Assembly (NCBI GenBank): GCA_951799405.1
Contig: OX637335.1
Location: forward strand, 19,286,342 to 19,350,341
DNA: 64,000 bases
Origin: Agapetus fuscipes
Lineage: Eukaryota > Arthropoda > Insecta > Trichoptera > Glossosomatidae
Direction: 5' to 3'
Part shown: positions 11,513 through 23,270 of the stretch, in pieces
How the letters are laid out: each line of letters starts with the position of its first letter
Numbering within the stretch: the stretch's first letter is position 1
Program-made: the position numbers and the translations under genes
The notes under the pieces: model-generated
The model's input: only the letters and a program-made list of their open reading frames with translations
What the model was told of the DNA's origin: nothing
Database searches by the model: none

Positions 11513-12594
11513 GCGTATGCGTTTTAATAAAATCCCAAATACCTTTAAATGTAAAGAATCACATTAAAAAAAAACCTTAAATTACAAATCTCTATCACAC
11601 CGCATAAAATTCTTGGAAAATTGAATAAAAGACGTGCTATAATAAAGCTTTGATAGTAAAATGCGAAGCGAAAATATTCATCTTTCAAAGCGATGTAAAA
11701 ATTGTTCATTTATTGGTCGGCGCCTTCTTTGCTCACAAAGGCGTCATTATCTTAGACGGCGTGGTAATGATCGTCTAGTAAAACTCTCAGTACAAACCTT
11801 TACACCAACGCAACCAAAGCGTTAACCAAACAATATATACAATTTATAGAAGCACTTCTAGCGTGTGTTTCAGTTACATTGCATTTTTGGTGAAACTTGA
11901 TTTTTGAGTTTTAAGGTTCCGTTTTGTACTTGGAGTAAAGTCCACCCTCTCAAGGCAAAATGCCAGACTCCAGTGTGCACTGCACTTAACTTCTAGGCAA
12001 AAGCCTTTGTGTTCGGATCTATGTAAGATCACAGTGTAGCAAAAATTGGATCGAGTGCAAAAAAAACATTTTTGTTTGATTGTTAAAGGAATAGCCTTTT
12101 TTCATCTTACAAAACGTTGTAAGAAAGAAATGATCAATTTTGTTTTTTTTTTTAAATTAAACAATCCAGTATCACTTAATCCAAAGGTTATTCGAAGTTT
12201 AAAGATAGTTTTTTCACAAAAATAAGTCGATGAATCCGGATTCAATTACTAATCAAATAATGGACTCGAAACCTTTTTGAAAACGGATGTTCCAACGTTG
12301 ATTTTTTCGACCGGTAAACGTCATAGATCATCTTGCTAGAGTCCTTAGCAATCAATAACAACATATTCAATTAATTAGTACAGTCAATATATTCAACATA
12401 AAACTTTTCTTCTACACGAGCTGTTCATTTCCTCGAGCGCTTTTGATGTTTCCACGTCATTATCAAGAGGACACCCAATATAAACAATATGTTACAAAAC
12501 AATTCATAGCAACCAATATATTACGTCATAGTTTTTTCCCAATCGCCAATTCCTGTCCAAGTCTTACAACAAAGGCAACACTACGTAGCTAACA
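11513..12594. other. Unassigned AT-rich stretch
   Basis: No family landmark. The CTCGAGCGCTTTTGATG near 12432 weakly recalls a family P centre. Confidence 0.5.
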
Positions 12595-12700
12595 ACCCTG
12601 CTATTAAGGATCAGGGCATCAACACCTTTAAAGAAAGTGTCATAGATATCTAGATTCTTTAAAATCTAGGGAGTTTAGCCCACAGGAGTTTTTAAAGAAA
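12595..12700 (-). repeat. Family K LINE-tail fragment
   Basis: KNSCGLNSLDFKESRYL then a stop on the minus strand; CATAGATATCTAGATTC at DNA level. Confidence 0.5.
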
Positions 12701-13160
12701 TTAGCTCGGCCGTGTCTCGACGTCAGATCTTTTTTGCCTACATCAAATGTGCAAATTTCATTGCGAATTATTCTCTTTTTAGCGCGCATTCCTCGACTAA
12801 ATGAATTGACTCGATTTGAGGGCAAGCCTGACCTTGATGGACGATGATTGTCGAACAAGTGCCTTCAAGCGAACGAGGGGTCGGATGGCAGCTATTACTT
12901 ATTTTTATACCACAATGCATCAAATCAGTATGAAAGTACCAAATAACTGTTATTGCTAACGACGCCGTGGGATGAGGCTGGCCGCGCATTAGCGCTCTCG
13001 CCTACGCAGGAAAAACTGCAGTGACGGACATTACCGTATATTTGCGCGGGAAATGATGGCTCGGCTGCAAAACAACACAGTCATAATAATCATTAGTTTC
13101 AGGGCAAAGCACTCAGATGGCTCCGTCTGACAAAGACCGTCTTGGTGTTATTCGTGACTA

Positions 13161-13495
13161 AAAAGCTACACATATATCGCAACTCCTTACCGCGTTATCC
13201 GGAGTCGCATGCGGCGAGTGGAACCTATTTTTTACAGGTAGAGGCACCGGCTTTACGCCAACCACTTTAATTAAAGTGGGGGTTTCACACCTACCGAAGG
13301 AGCTGGTACTCATTTCTTGTGAAGGCTGAGTAAACCTTGTCGGTATTTCTATTTTGGGCTTGGAATAAACATCGAAATAGGAAATCATATTTTGTTATCA
13401 TTAGAAATCATTAGAAATCATCCCACCCTCGGTGGGATTCGAACACGAGCTCTTGGCATTGAATGCACTCTACCAAATAAGATATCGACCAACCG
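13161..13495 (-). mobile_element. Family B SINE, full length
   Basis: 3' end AAAGCTACACATATATCGC, body, B box GGGATTCGAACAC and A-box region ATATCGACC in reverse order. A short GAAATCATTA duplication lies in the middle. A family C fragment follows directly. Confidence 0.72.
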
Positions 13496-13496
13496 G

Positions 13497-13640
13497 CTCT
13501 TTGCTCGGTTGAAAAATTAATATACCTTTACCAAAGATAGATCACCAAGGTCCATCTAGCGGTACACAAAATTGGGTCTTGCTGGACAATTGGCGCTTCC
13601 TATAGCGATGACCAAGGTCGCAAAATACTCAAAAAAGAAT
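13497..13640 (+). mobile_element. Family C SINE, body fragment
   Basis: TTTGCTCGGTTGAAAAATTA, CCAAAGATAGATCACCAAGG and ACAATTGGCGCTTCC; no head and no tail. Confidence 0.6.
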
Positions 13641-14342
13641 GTGCCGCCACATTGTCGAGTTGATAATAAAAATTGCAAAAAAAAAACTTTTGTTGTTGGT
13701 TGCTAAGGGCTGTAGACGCAAACTATTATGGCATGTGTCCACCGAGAAAATAAATCGAAATGAAAATTTGTAGATTGGTCAAAATATATTCAAAACTACA
13801 TTTGACATTGTACAAAGCTGCGTATTCAGGAATTAATATTCAACCAAAGAAGAAACAGAAAAGTCGTGATGATCTAAAAATACAGAATATTATCATATGA
13901 ACAGCATTCAACACCTGAAGGCTAAACCAGTTAACTGACATCAAAGCCTTTCTGAGACAGTTCAGCCACCGCGAATCACGCTGCCTTGCGAAATTGCAAT
14001 TTCAGTTGACATGGACTTTAACTGTGACATTCTAGAAACATTTTATGGCGAGGGGAAATTAAAGCATTTATATTTCATACAAAATATATCATGAGTCAAA
14101 AACTGTATAACACTTGAAAACTACGCTGAAATATTTTTATGACTACTGATGTCCAATTGGTGGACCTGGTTGTGGCCTAAGGACTATAGGTTTCAGGTTA
14201 AAGTGACTTGTGAACTGAAGTTCTAAAGCAAGTTAATAATACATGATCCGTAGTCTCAGGATGCTTTAGGAACATAGTATGGTAAAACAGTTTTTAATAA
14301 GTGAATCGTCCGTAAGATACGAAAAAAATATGTATAATTTAA
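13641..14342. other. Unassigned stretch
   Basis: No repeat landmark and no frame above 60 codons; lies between SINE debris and a MITE. Confidence 0.5.
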
Positions 14343-14570
14343 CAGTGGCAAAGGGTTCCATACAACTCAATTCCCATCGGCTTCTCTTTTAAAATAAGGC
14401 AACAAAGTAGTTATAAAATATAGGCACAAAGTGAAAAAATACATTTAAAACCAGAGAAACAATGCGTATATTTCCCCCATTGAAACCATGCAGTCTACTT
14501 TATTATCATTTTTGCCTCATTTTAAAAGGGAAACCGATGGGAATCGAGTTGTATAGCACCCTTCGCCACT
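14343..14570 (+). mobile_element. Second copy of the CAGTGGCG MITE
   Basis: About 228 bp, clearly homologous along its whole length to the copy at 58117-58346, with inverted termini CAGTGGCAAAGGG and CCCTTCGCCACT. The last base of the right terminus and the target duplication are no longer clear, suggesting an older insertion. Confidence 0.82.
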
Positions 14571-14644
14571 AATATGATTTATCATAGCCTACAGTGTAAA
14601 AGCTAGAGTTAACTCTAAAAGAACCAAACTACTGTAAGGTGGGC

Positions 14645-14697
14645 TCATGTGAAATAATCTCTAACGGGCATATTACAAACAAACACTAGGGGGACGA
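14645..14697 (+). mobile_element. Family D MITE, right-end fragment
   Basis: GGCTCATGTGAAATAATCTC through AACAAACACTAGGGGGACGA, the terminal 50 bp of the family. Confidence 0.55.
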
Positions 14698-14735
14698 TAT
14701 GTTACTATCCGATTATAGATTTGAAAAAAGGTAAA

Positions 14736-14988
14736 TTCCTTGACTTATAGGTTGGTATGAGGCTGACCACCCATACTTTAAAAAATGGTTCACTTTGCCA
14801 ATGTCACCCCTGTTTCAGGGAATGTCGGCAAGAGTTGCAGGGCTTATGTTCATTTGAGGTTTGGATTTTATTTGTAAGTACACAATCAGCATTTGTAAGC
14901 GTGAACTACACGTGTTTGTTTGTGGGCATACATCTGAGAGCTTTGAATGAGTATGTCCTTGCAACTTAGATTATAGATTAGATTATAA
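14736..14988 (+). mobile_element. Family A repeat, full length
   Basis: Very similar to 10832-11082. Its tail ends eight bases before the target duplication of the hAT-like element. Confidence 0.82.
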
Positions 14989-14995
14989 CAATAAC

Positions 14996-15015
14996 CTGCA
15001 CGTTAAGGTGGATCG
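14996..15015 (+). repeat. Left target duplication plus left TIR of the hAT-like element
   Basis: CTGCACGT (14996-15003) followed by TAAGGTGGATCG (15004-15015). Both have exact partners at the right end. Confidence 0.9.
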
Positions 15016-18000
15016 CTGTATGTATGGAAAAAATTAAAAATCATTTTTTCGCAATTGCGTTATGCAGAACAGTTGCTCTATGGGGTGAGTATCTGATATA
15101 AAAAAAAATCCTATCAAAATATTAATTTATTATACTGCCCCAAGTCATCAGAAAAATTACAAAAATACATAAAACTACTCATTTTTACCCCTGTGTTTAA
15201 GAATCAAGTATTAGATAAAATCAAACGAAATATAATTTTGTTTCTTTAAAATGAATGAAATAGTTATCATTACGTGTTTGGTATCTTGTAATTTGAGAGG
15301 GATGGGTGGAGGCACCCCCTAACTTTGTTACTCCGCGCAGACGCGTGTCACCAATTCGGTGCTCTCAGAGATGTAACTATAGTTGTACGCTACTCATATT
15401 TTTTGCACATTGGGGAGGCAAGTTGTAAATTTTGCCCCTCAGGGGGTATGTATATAAAATACAAAAAAAGCAAAGTGGAGAAACTGTAACGTATTCTCCA
15501 AATGAGGGATATGAAAATTCTAGAACTACTGCCTAGATATTTTCTCCCTCGAACAAACCGACCTTCAGTAGGTGGCTTTCAATTTTGGACGACTTCCCGT
15601 ACCAAAGAAGCGAAAATCAAAAGGACCACACTCACCTCAAATTGTGCTCTGGTCCAAGATGATGCTCGTTTCTCAGGATCCTATGGAGATGAGCCTTGTT
15701 CACGAACTGCCACACTTGCAAGTTATAGGTAAAACAAATCCCACTCACTCACAGATTTTTTAACGGTAAATTTCAAATCGCTCGCGAGACATATCAAAAC
15801 GTGTCTACTCGCGAACACGACAGAAGCGGAAGTCCTCAAATCTTGAGATTTCACGTTGGATGTCAAAAAAGTTCATACCGACATCTTGCGATTTTTATCC
15901 GCACTTTTTTCAGATTGTGAAAGTCCAACATGAAATTCGCTTCTTAGACTATTAATTAAAATTAAAAATAGATGACGCTATTCATGCGTCACCACACATA
16001 CAAATTTACGAGAGATCTTAAGTGTATTTTTAATATATCAGCGTGTTAATGCAACAGATTGGCTTCATTTAATTATGCAAAACATCTTAAAGTACCGATA
16101 ACTGAAAAATATTCTGATTGATCAAAGAACCAAAAGATAAATGATCATAAGGAGTGTTGATTTGAAAACTGCTGCGTGAAATTAAAAAAAAGCTGAACCG
16201 GAAACAGAAATATTAACCATACAAAGAAAAAGCTACAAGTTCATTGCCAAATCTGTCTGACCTATCAACTGATGTCTCTCAACAACCAGTCTCAACAGTA
16301 ATAGTAAAACTAGCACTTCAGAGACCGCTACCTCAAATTTCGTATTCATATTAATTTAAAAATATTGACCTTGGCATACTGGAAAAACCTGTGGATAAAT
16401 TTGGCATTTCCAATAAGGCTGAAGCTGCTCTTGTTTTGGCAACAAAGCGTTGGTATTACTTCAGACAAATATTCATCCAAAGTTTTCGATCAAAATAAAA
16501 TTAGAAGAGCCCGGAAAAAGCAAATAACTAAGTTCAGCGGTGTGACCATTGATTCTGATTACTAAGATTTGGGTTTATACTTTGATGGACGTAAAAATAA
16601 AACCTTTAATGTAGTGGATCATAAGAGAAATATAATTATAGAAGAGCGTATTAGTTTACTTAAGGACGCAAGGTCACAGTACATTGGTCATATTTCTTTA
16701 AGCACTGGAAAAGCAGCAATAATAAAAAGAAAAATTATGGATATTTTAATCAGTAAAGATATCAATGTCATCCTTTTTGCTGTAATCGGACGTGATAGAA
16801 CTATTGCTAATACAGATGGAATTGGTAAATTCATTCCAAAAAACTTAAAATATCTAGTAAAACTGCTGCAGTGGTGTATTTGTCAACTCCATGCCAACGA
16901 ACTGCCGCGACAGTTATTTGAATATATTGATGGTTGTACAATTGGACTAAGAAGTTACTCTGGACCCATAGAAAAGGTATTAAAAAGTTGTGAAGAGCTT
17001 CCAATAGTCTCGATTCTAACTATCCAATGTGATCTACCTATTGAACGGAGAATAACTATAAAGTCTGGATATTGTTCTCAAAGCTTATTAAAAAGAAACC
17101 CTGGAAAACTAGTGCATTCAAGATGGCTCACAGAACACTACGGCTTTATGTTTTTTTTTTTAACCATCTGACAAGCTGTTAATATTATCAATTATATTAT
17201 AATGAAAGTAGATGCTCTTATGTGGTTATGCACTTACACAAGACAATCTAAATGTCGCGATATTTGACAGATAATTTAAAGCAGATACTACATCCTGTTA
17301 TACAGAGAAATAGATATTTCAATCATATAAAAAACATCTTACTTGCTTTGCCTTTTTATGAGTTCTAGCCTTGTGAAGAGTATTGAAACGCGACAGGAAA
17401 TAATTTTGAGAATTCGAACTACGATCGGCCAAAACTTGATTTTGATGCAAACAATTATAAAAATCCTTATAAACTGGCACGAAAATAATGTGACCAAGTA
17501 ACAGGGGTGTTACAAAACTTATGAACGGTGAATTAACATCACGTTGTTAAGAAAATCCACCGCTTGTTGACGAACTAATCTCAAGCCATTTCCATTTTCC
17601 TTTCTACACGTTAGCCACTGAAAGATTAGTAAAAATTGTAACAAAAACTTCAGCTACTGTTTGCGGTCTTATCAGAAGAGATGAATTCATTAAAAGAAAC
17701 CTGGAATCGCAACAAATAATGCCTTTTTTCAATTTAAAGAAAGATTACCAATTCTCTTAAAATCACTATTTTCTAGACTTCTGTTGATTGCCATTTTTTC
17801 ATTTTTTTTTGCCATAAAAGGGTCTTTTTTTTATCATTTATAGAAAATCATGCTTTGTGCTTAAATTTGAACTTCATTTTACTACAATTATTATTTTCTT
17901 AATAAACAAAAAAAAATGTTAAGTATATAGCAGTTTTTATGATTTTTATTAACTTTTCGAGGCTTTGGGGCAGTATAAGATCAAATATTTCGACCTTATG

Positions 18001-18091
18001 GTGGTACAATTTATTGTTTGTATGGATATAGAGCAGCTTTTGGCCAAACGCAAAATCGAAATTCCCAAAAAAACGATTTCGATCCACCTTA
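15004..18091 (+). mobile_element. hAT-like DNA transposon, complete but decayed
   Basis: Seen: the ends are exact 12-bp terminal inverted repeats, TAAGGTGGATCG at 15004-15015 and its reverse complement at 18080-18091. They are flanked by an exact 8-bp target site duplication CTGCACGT (14996-15003 and 18092-18099). Subterminal similarity continues inward: GCTGCTCTAT/GTTGCTCTAT near 50 bp and a TTATACTGCCCCAA block with its neighbours near 120-170 bp are shared in inverted orientation by both ends. Known: an 8-bp duplication is the hallmark of the hAT superfamily (also seen in P elements). The interior carries one recognisable, broken gene (16365-17735). The element sits next to the tail of a family A copy. 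Confidence 0.88.
16365..17735 (+). pseudogene. Broken gene of an arthropod transposon-associated protein family
   Basis: Seen: one frame runs from about 16365 to 17171 with a single TAA stop at 16563-16565. It includes KVFDQNKIRRARKK, GLYFDGRKNKTFNVV, EERISLLKDARSQYIGHIS, LLQWCICQLHANELP and CEELPIV. After 17171, similarity seems to continue in shifted frames to a C-terminal block near 17610-17735 (IVTKTSATVCGLIRRD-like, then RNLESQQ). From memory these blocks belong to a large family annotated as uncharacterised in many insect and other arthropod genomes, with conserved YFDGRKD and QLHANELPLRH motifs. I have not verified this by search. It lies wholly inside the TIR-bounded element, so I infer it is the remnant of that element's transposase or accessory gene. 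Multiple stops and frameshifts make this copy dead. The segment before 16440 could not be matched to anything. Confidence 0.62.
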
Positions 18092-18099
18092 CTGCACGT
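18080..18099 (-). repeat. Right TIR plus right target duplication of the hAT-like element
   Basis: CGATCCACCTTA (18080-18091) is the exact reverse complement of the left terminus. The direct repeat CTGCACGT follows at 18092-18099. Confidence 0.9.
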
Positions 18100-18564
18100 T
18101 TTATTTTTTACTACTCGTTTCGATTTGGTTCATTTGATTTACAATAAAAGTAGAGACTACATATAATGGATAAAAAACGAGTGAGAGAAAAAAACATTTT
18201 TAGTGTTTATTTTTGTTTACATTTTTTTTACATTGTTGCATTTGCATGACACGTGTTCTCTCATTGGTTGTGGATATACAAGGAATTATTATCGACAGAG
18301 TAAAATTAAAACGAATCAACTCCCGGGCGTTAAAAAATGGTGTAATGATCGAAGAGGTGTCGGCGAGATTTATTTTATTAAATTTATAACATTATTTTTC
18401 CGAAATATCTCATTTATATTCCGGCCATGCGGCAGCGAGCCTTACGACGCATTTTATAATATTTCAAACATTATTATTTTCAAAATACCTTTCTCCAGCA
18501 TCTTGTGCATACCTCGTACAAATGATACCGTAACACTCAACATGTTTGTGTGTAAAAAAATAAA

Positions 18565-18615
18565 TACGATGGACTTTCACAGTGTGAAGCCCCAAACCCT
18601 TACAAATATATGTAG
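18565..18615 (-). repeat. Short block shared with the 43753 palindrome flank
   Basis: The plus strand ATGGACTTTCACAGTGTGAA block matches, in reverse, GTGAAAGTCCATTGTG at 43737-43752; both continue into an AGGGTT.GG-type sequence. A weaker relative lies near 46490-46530. Suggests the same Penelope-like source. Confidence 0.4.
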
Positions 18616-18659
18616 GTAATGTTTGTGTGTTATTATTTCACATGGTTTTGAATACTTGC

Positions 18660-19025
18660 TCCCTCAGTTATTGTTTGCCGTATTTACCAATTTTGTCAAA
18701 TATGATCTTTTAGTACAGTTGTCTTAAGAATCAAATTCTACACAATCTGAGCTGAGAAAAATACGTATTTATCTTCAAATGTGCGAGCTATTCATCATTT
18801 TCACATACGATATTCTGTGTTCGAAATTTTATTTCAGTTCTTGAGTGCCGTATAGCCAGCAAACGATGGAGGCGCATGCGTGGCTGCGTCATCTACAATT
18901 GTAAGCCAATCACAGATAGGCTATTGAATTACGATTTTGTCAATTACAATAACAAAACACAAAAACATTGCTCCTGTAAAATTTGCTTAATGGTCTATAC
19001 GGCAAACAAGAACTAAGGCAGCGTG
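18660..19025 (+). mobile_element. Family D MITE, long variant
   Basis: Both termini resemble the family (CTCCCTCAGTTATTGTTTGCCG left; CGGCAAACAAGAACTAAGGC right, inverted to it). ACACAATCTGAGCTGAG is present on the left, but the middle 150 bp (including a GGAGGCGCATGCGTGG stretch) is not in other copies. Confidence 0.5.
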
Positions 19026-20267
19026 CTGACACATGATTGAACACGTATTTTTTTTAACACTTAAGCCTTCAGTTGTATGAATCAGCCACTGTTGGTTGTA
19101 ACTAATTTGTTTTGAGTATGCAACTTAACATGACACTTAGGTTGAAAAAAGGGTAAATTTTGAGTTTCAACGTAAACATATTTCGTTATTGAATGTAAGT
19201 AGGTATACTATAATTGTTATTTTATTGCAATTCCGCTAAAAATGGCTATCGAGCATATGCAGAGTTGCCCTGTTTTCGATTGATCCTTGTATAACTCTTT
19301 GAATTTTCTTACATCTATCCCTTTCTACCAAACATTTCCTTGTATATTCTTTTTTATACACCGTTTTGTCAAAATGTTACTTCAAAATATTACCCGATTA
19401 TCCTATTTTTGCCTTTTAAATTTTCGTCTTAAAAATACTAAGCAAGGCTTTCATATTTCATGCCTTGGCCATGTTCAAATCATTTTATTATCGTAATCAC
19501 CTCTCCAGTTTCTCTATTCATAGAAACAAGCATCACACCTACTTAAAGGTAACCAAAAAAATATTCCGCATTTAAACTTGAAATTACAACCTAAACTGAT
19601 GGTTCGAATCGAGTAATTTTTACTGCTCTTACAAGTAAAAAATAAGTAATCTCATCTTAAATGGCGTAACTGCCTTATCTGAGCTTTGGACGCCTTTACG
19701 TTTACTTTCAGCTCCTCCTGTCTTGCGTCACCATTTTCCAGTTCGGACAAAAAAAAATGTATGCATGCTTCTTTCCGGTACACGCGCTTGCTATCACGCA
19801 AGACTGTTGAATGTGGAGCTGCCATCAGTGCGGAGTGTTTAGTTATGTGCAGTAAAGTCTGTTACGTCGGGACAAATTAAAATTCTTCCCGAGTTGATTT
19901 ATATCTATTGAACGGTTTACACTTCATCTTGAGCATTTACACGTCAGCGGTTTAACGCCGGCCATTAAAAATCCAGTGTTGGCAGCCAAGGGCCGTGTGG
20001 AGCCGGGACGCGAGAACTAACACGTAAAAAATACAAGTAAAACGCGTACATTCAGGTAGACAAAAGACCTATCGACTTGCAAAGTTTTAATTTTACTGTG
20101 AAATATAATGTCCTAACTGAGAAATAACTAATATTTAAAATTTCACCAAAAGCCTTTAATTGAAAAAAACCAGTATGATATTGCTGTCAGTTTGTCTGTG
20201 AACATGATCAATGTGTAATATAAAAACTGGAAATTAATTTTAAAAATATGTAAAGTAGCTCACAGTA
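19026..20267. other. Unassigned stretch with a moderately GC-rich centre
   Basis: About 19685-20000 is richer in G+C (ACACGCGCTTGCTATCACGC, CCAAGGGCCGTGTGGAGCC) but gives only a 64-codon frame without motifs. Confidence 0.45.
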
Positions 20268-20347
20268 TAGTGTTTTTTTTTCCTCAGATTGTGTAGAGTG
20301 CGATCCTAAAGACAATTTCATCGGAATGTCATCTTTGGATCAAATGG
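20268..20347 (-). mobile_element. Family D MITE, left-half fragment
   Basis: Reverse complement of the TCTACCATTTGATC...GACAATTTC...ACACAATCTGAGG segment. Confidence 0.5.
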
Positions 20348-21186
20348 TACAAAAGCCAAATTTGGGGGATAACATAACATTTGGGGGATGGAAAGTGTTT
20401 TAGTCTAGGTTCAGAAACATAATAATTTCATTGAGAATTTTTTTGAACGAACAACGGGTTAAAATTTTAGAGAAAATAACAAATGTGTTGAGAATACAAT
20501 GTTGGTAGCAGTTGATAGAGGAGCCAGAACTCCTCAGGGTTGTCGTGCCGACGATGATGATGATAGAAATGTGAAACATGATAAATTTATATCATGTTCC
20601 AAATTGGTTTTCTATTATGTTCGCAGATCATAAAATATTGTAGTCCAGGAACATGGCTGTGGGCTGTCGGCAATATCAGGTGATGGACGATTCTAAAGCC
20701 GACTTCAACTCAACAAAACGCTTACCAAATATGTATTCAAACTCAACCAGCACACACAGTGAGCGTGTTAGTTGCAATAAATTTATTTAAATTTTACTTA
20801 AGACACGGGAATTTACTTCACCCTGTAATAATATCTGTCTAAAGTAAATCGGAATGCAGAATAATTGCAATCGCTCGCGCACCACTCTCGGTAGCGAACC
20901 TATCTCCGTTAGATTATAATGCATACGCGCGTACAACTGTTGACATGCGGAAAAGATGCGATTTAGAAGCATAAAGTAGAAATTAGCGAACAATTTCATG
21001 AAGCTTTTGAATACTTTGGACAGGTATTTTAAAGGTTAGCTGATCGGATAAAAAAAAACTACCAACACGATTGACGTAAGTGCGTCCTTTTCATTCAGTA
21101 TAAAGTGGCTCTGCTTACGTTGAAAATGCTAAGATCCTTTTTTTGGCGTTTTTTCCACAATATTGTATTGACTTTAAAAAAAAATG
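20348..21186. other. Unassigned stretch
   Basis: A 70-codon minus-strand frame at 20787-20999 has no recognised motif. Confidence 0.5.
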
Positions 21187-21403
21187 CTTATTTATTCGGT
21201 GAGCGCTGTTTTTGTGTGTATCACACCTCAAGAGCCCTCTGCGAGCTTGGTCGTCGCTGTAGAAAGCGTCAATTCGCAAGAACCAGTTGCTGTAAGGCTG
21301 GATGGACCTTTTGATGACCGCACTTTGGTAAAGGTTTATGAATTTCTCAACCCAGCGAAGAGCAAATTTGAAAATACAAATGGTATATTTTTTGTGCTTT
21401 TTG
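21187..21403 (-). mobile_element. Family C SINE, headless
   Basis: Reverse of the body from ATTCGGTGAGCGCTGTTTTT to AAATGGTATATTTTTTGTG. Confidence 0.7.
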
Positions 21404-21411
21404 TGCTTTCT

Positions 21412-21491
21412 TGATACTTCTTGCAGACTTTCAGCTGACGTTTCGTCTCCTCTGTGGGTGACTTCTTCGGAGCTCTGCTCACTTCTGACTT
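21412..21491 (-). repeat. Family Q repeat with a hammerhead-like layout
   Basis: On the minus strand: AGCT, CCGAAGA, A, GTC...GAC, GAAACGTC, AGCT. The order of boxes resembles a hammerhead, but C replaces the essential U in CUGANGA and one extra base precedes stem II. It abuts a family C SINE fragment. Confidence 0.4.
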
Positions 21492-22441
21492 AGATTATAG
21501 ATGATAGATAGATAGGTTTGGGGCTGGGTTTTTGCAATGTCGTAGCGCTACAGATCGCAGCTTTTCCTTGCAGGTAGGTTCACCGCATCTGAGCGTCAGC
21601 AGCTGAGAAGTGGACCCGCGGCCTAGGTAATTTATTGTTGTCATATTTATTATTCAGGGATATAAACAGTTCATTACGCCAGACGGTGGGCGGGCAATGG
21701 ATAGAGCGCCGAGGCAACCACCAATTACTGATGGGTTAAGTAAATATACCACCTGATGTACCTGGTGTACTGTTAGAGCATGATGGATAGCGCGCCAACA
21801 AACAACGCGTTATTACAACCTTTTTGCATTCCCACTTGATACATTACTAACTCGATGTCTTTGTAATGTTACGTTTTTGATGGGTTTTATTTTTAATTAA
21901 AATGCAATGATTTATTGTCACAGAATTGATTTCGCACAATTTAGTTCAAAACTTGACAATCACAGTTTATTGGTCTTTCAAATGTAACTTGCTCTCTGCG
22001 ATCGACTCTCCGTACCATTTCAGTTCCTTATTTTGGGTACCAGAGGGGTCTTTCTCGCATTCTCTAGATCATTTTTTCACCAGAACGTCATTCCAATGCA
22101 CTAATAAATCGTAGACTACACCTAGATGGTTCTAATGTACGTGTATACGTAAGGTGCGCGTGGTGGGCACTGTAATTTCATAGTTCGTCACAGTATAATC
22201 TAATTTGGAAATATAATAATAAGACAATATTTACGCATAGTGCACTTTTTGTGATAAATCACTGCAAGGGCACTATTCAACTGCAACACCTACGAAACAA
22301 ACATGTCTTCAATCTCGACCTAAACACACTTGCACTCTCTACGGCTCTTAGTTTAAATATGTATCATGCTTGATTTTTTGGTTCCGGGTTTTGACCGTGG
22401 TCCATAGTTTTTGCTTCTTTTTTCTTTTTCTTCTTTCTTAA
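21492..22441. other. Unassigned stretch between the two family Q repeats
   Basis: A GCGGGCAATGGATAGAGCGC string near 21690 looks vaguely tRNA-like but has no B box. The rest is unassigned. Confidence 0.45.
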
Positions 22442-22520
22442 TACTTCTTGAAGACTTTCAGCTGATGTTTCGTCACTGTGGGTGACTTTTTCGGAGCTCT
22501 GCTCACTTCTGAAGTCTGTA
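22442..22520 (-). repeat. Family Q repeat, second copy
   Basis: About 80 bp collinear with 21412-21491. Here stem II would be GTCAC/GTGAC, while the box reads CCGAAAA, so it departs further from a hammerhead core. A T/C-rich tract lies beside it at 22410-22440. Confidence 0.4.
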
Positions 22521-22847
22521 CGAAAGGCGACGTCTATTTAATCGTGGATTCTAAAGGGGGCGTGGCTTGATTTTTAGGTATAAAACTACTCTGTGTCACA
22601 ACTTCAATTGTGCTCAACCAAGTTTTGTCAACAAATTTTTATTTTTATTGAATTATGAAGTAATAATTACTTAATAATATATGTTGAAAAGGGGCACAGT
22701 TATGGTCAAAAGTACTCAACGGGAGTCGAACTTGCACTTGTTTTTGAAAATACTCAATTAAATGCATAAAATACTGTACAAGTAAAAATTATGTTCAGTA
22801 TGCGGCAGCTGGATTAATCTATGGAATGTCTGAATTCTCTCACATCA

Positions 22848-22990
22848 CCTTGCAGTTGAAAGAGCTGTATTGGTTTTGTTTTCCTGAATGGGTGGTCTAC
22901 CATGTGTGTTTGACAGTATTTAAAGCCCTAAATGGTATGGCTCCACCATACCTGCGAGACATTCCCCGTCGAGGTGAGTGTGAGGGGTGA
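22848..22990 (+). pseudogene. CR1-like LINE fragment
   Basis: LKELYWFCFPEWVVYHVCLT, then FKALNGMAPPYLRDI: the LHWLPV...YKALNGLAPPYL motif of CR1/L2-type reverse transcriptases, slightly decayed. Confidence 0.7.
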
Positions 22991-23022
22991 ACACTGAGGT
23001 CAGCGGGGCGTGGCGCTGATAT

Positions 23023-23270
23023 ACCTAATCTATAATCTTAGCTGCATAGATATATTAGTATTTAAAATGATAATTAAATGCATTCCCGCTAACAGACACG
23101 TAAAAATTCTCGCTTACAAATGTTAATGTGGAATTTAAATTAAAAACCAAACCGAAAATGAACATTAGCCCTGCAACTTTTGCCGACCTTCCCTGAAACA
23201 GGTGTGGCAAAAGTGAACCATTTTTTATAGTAAAGGTAGTCAGACTCATACCAACCTATCCGTCTTGCCG
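23023..23270 (-). mobile_element. Family A repeat
   Basis: CCTAATCTATAATCTTAGCT to ACCAACCTATCCGTCTTG; small deletion in the GGGGTGACATTGGC segment. Confidence 0.7.

Noticed and set aside
13161..13640. Considered as a second twin-primed SINE with an inverted head
   Set aside because: The minus part is a full-length family B SINE and the plus part a family C body, so they are two neighbouring elements rather than one inverted copy.
18203..18619. 138-codon plus-strand open frame
   Set aside because: AT-driven, no signal or domain motif, and its last third coincides with repeat DNA shared with 43.7 and 46.5 kb.
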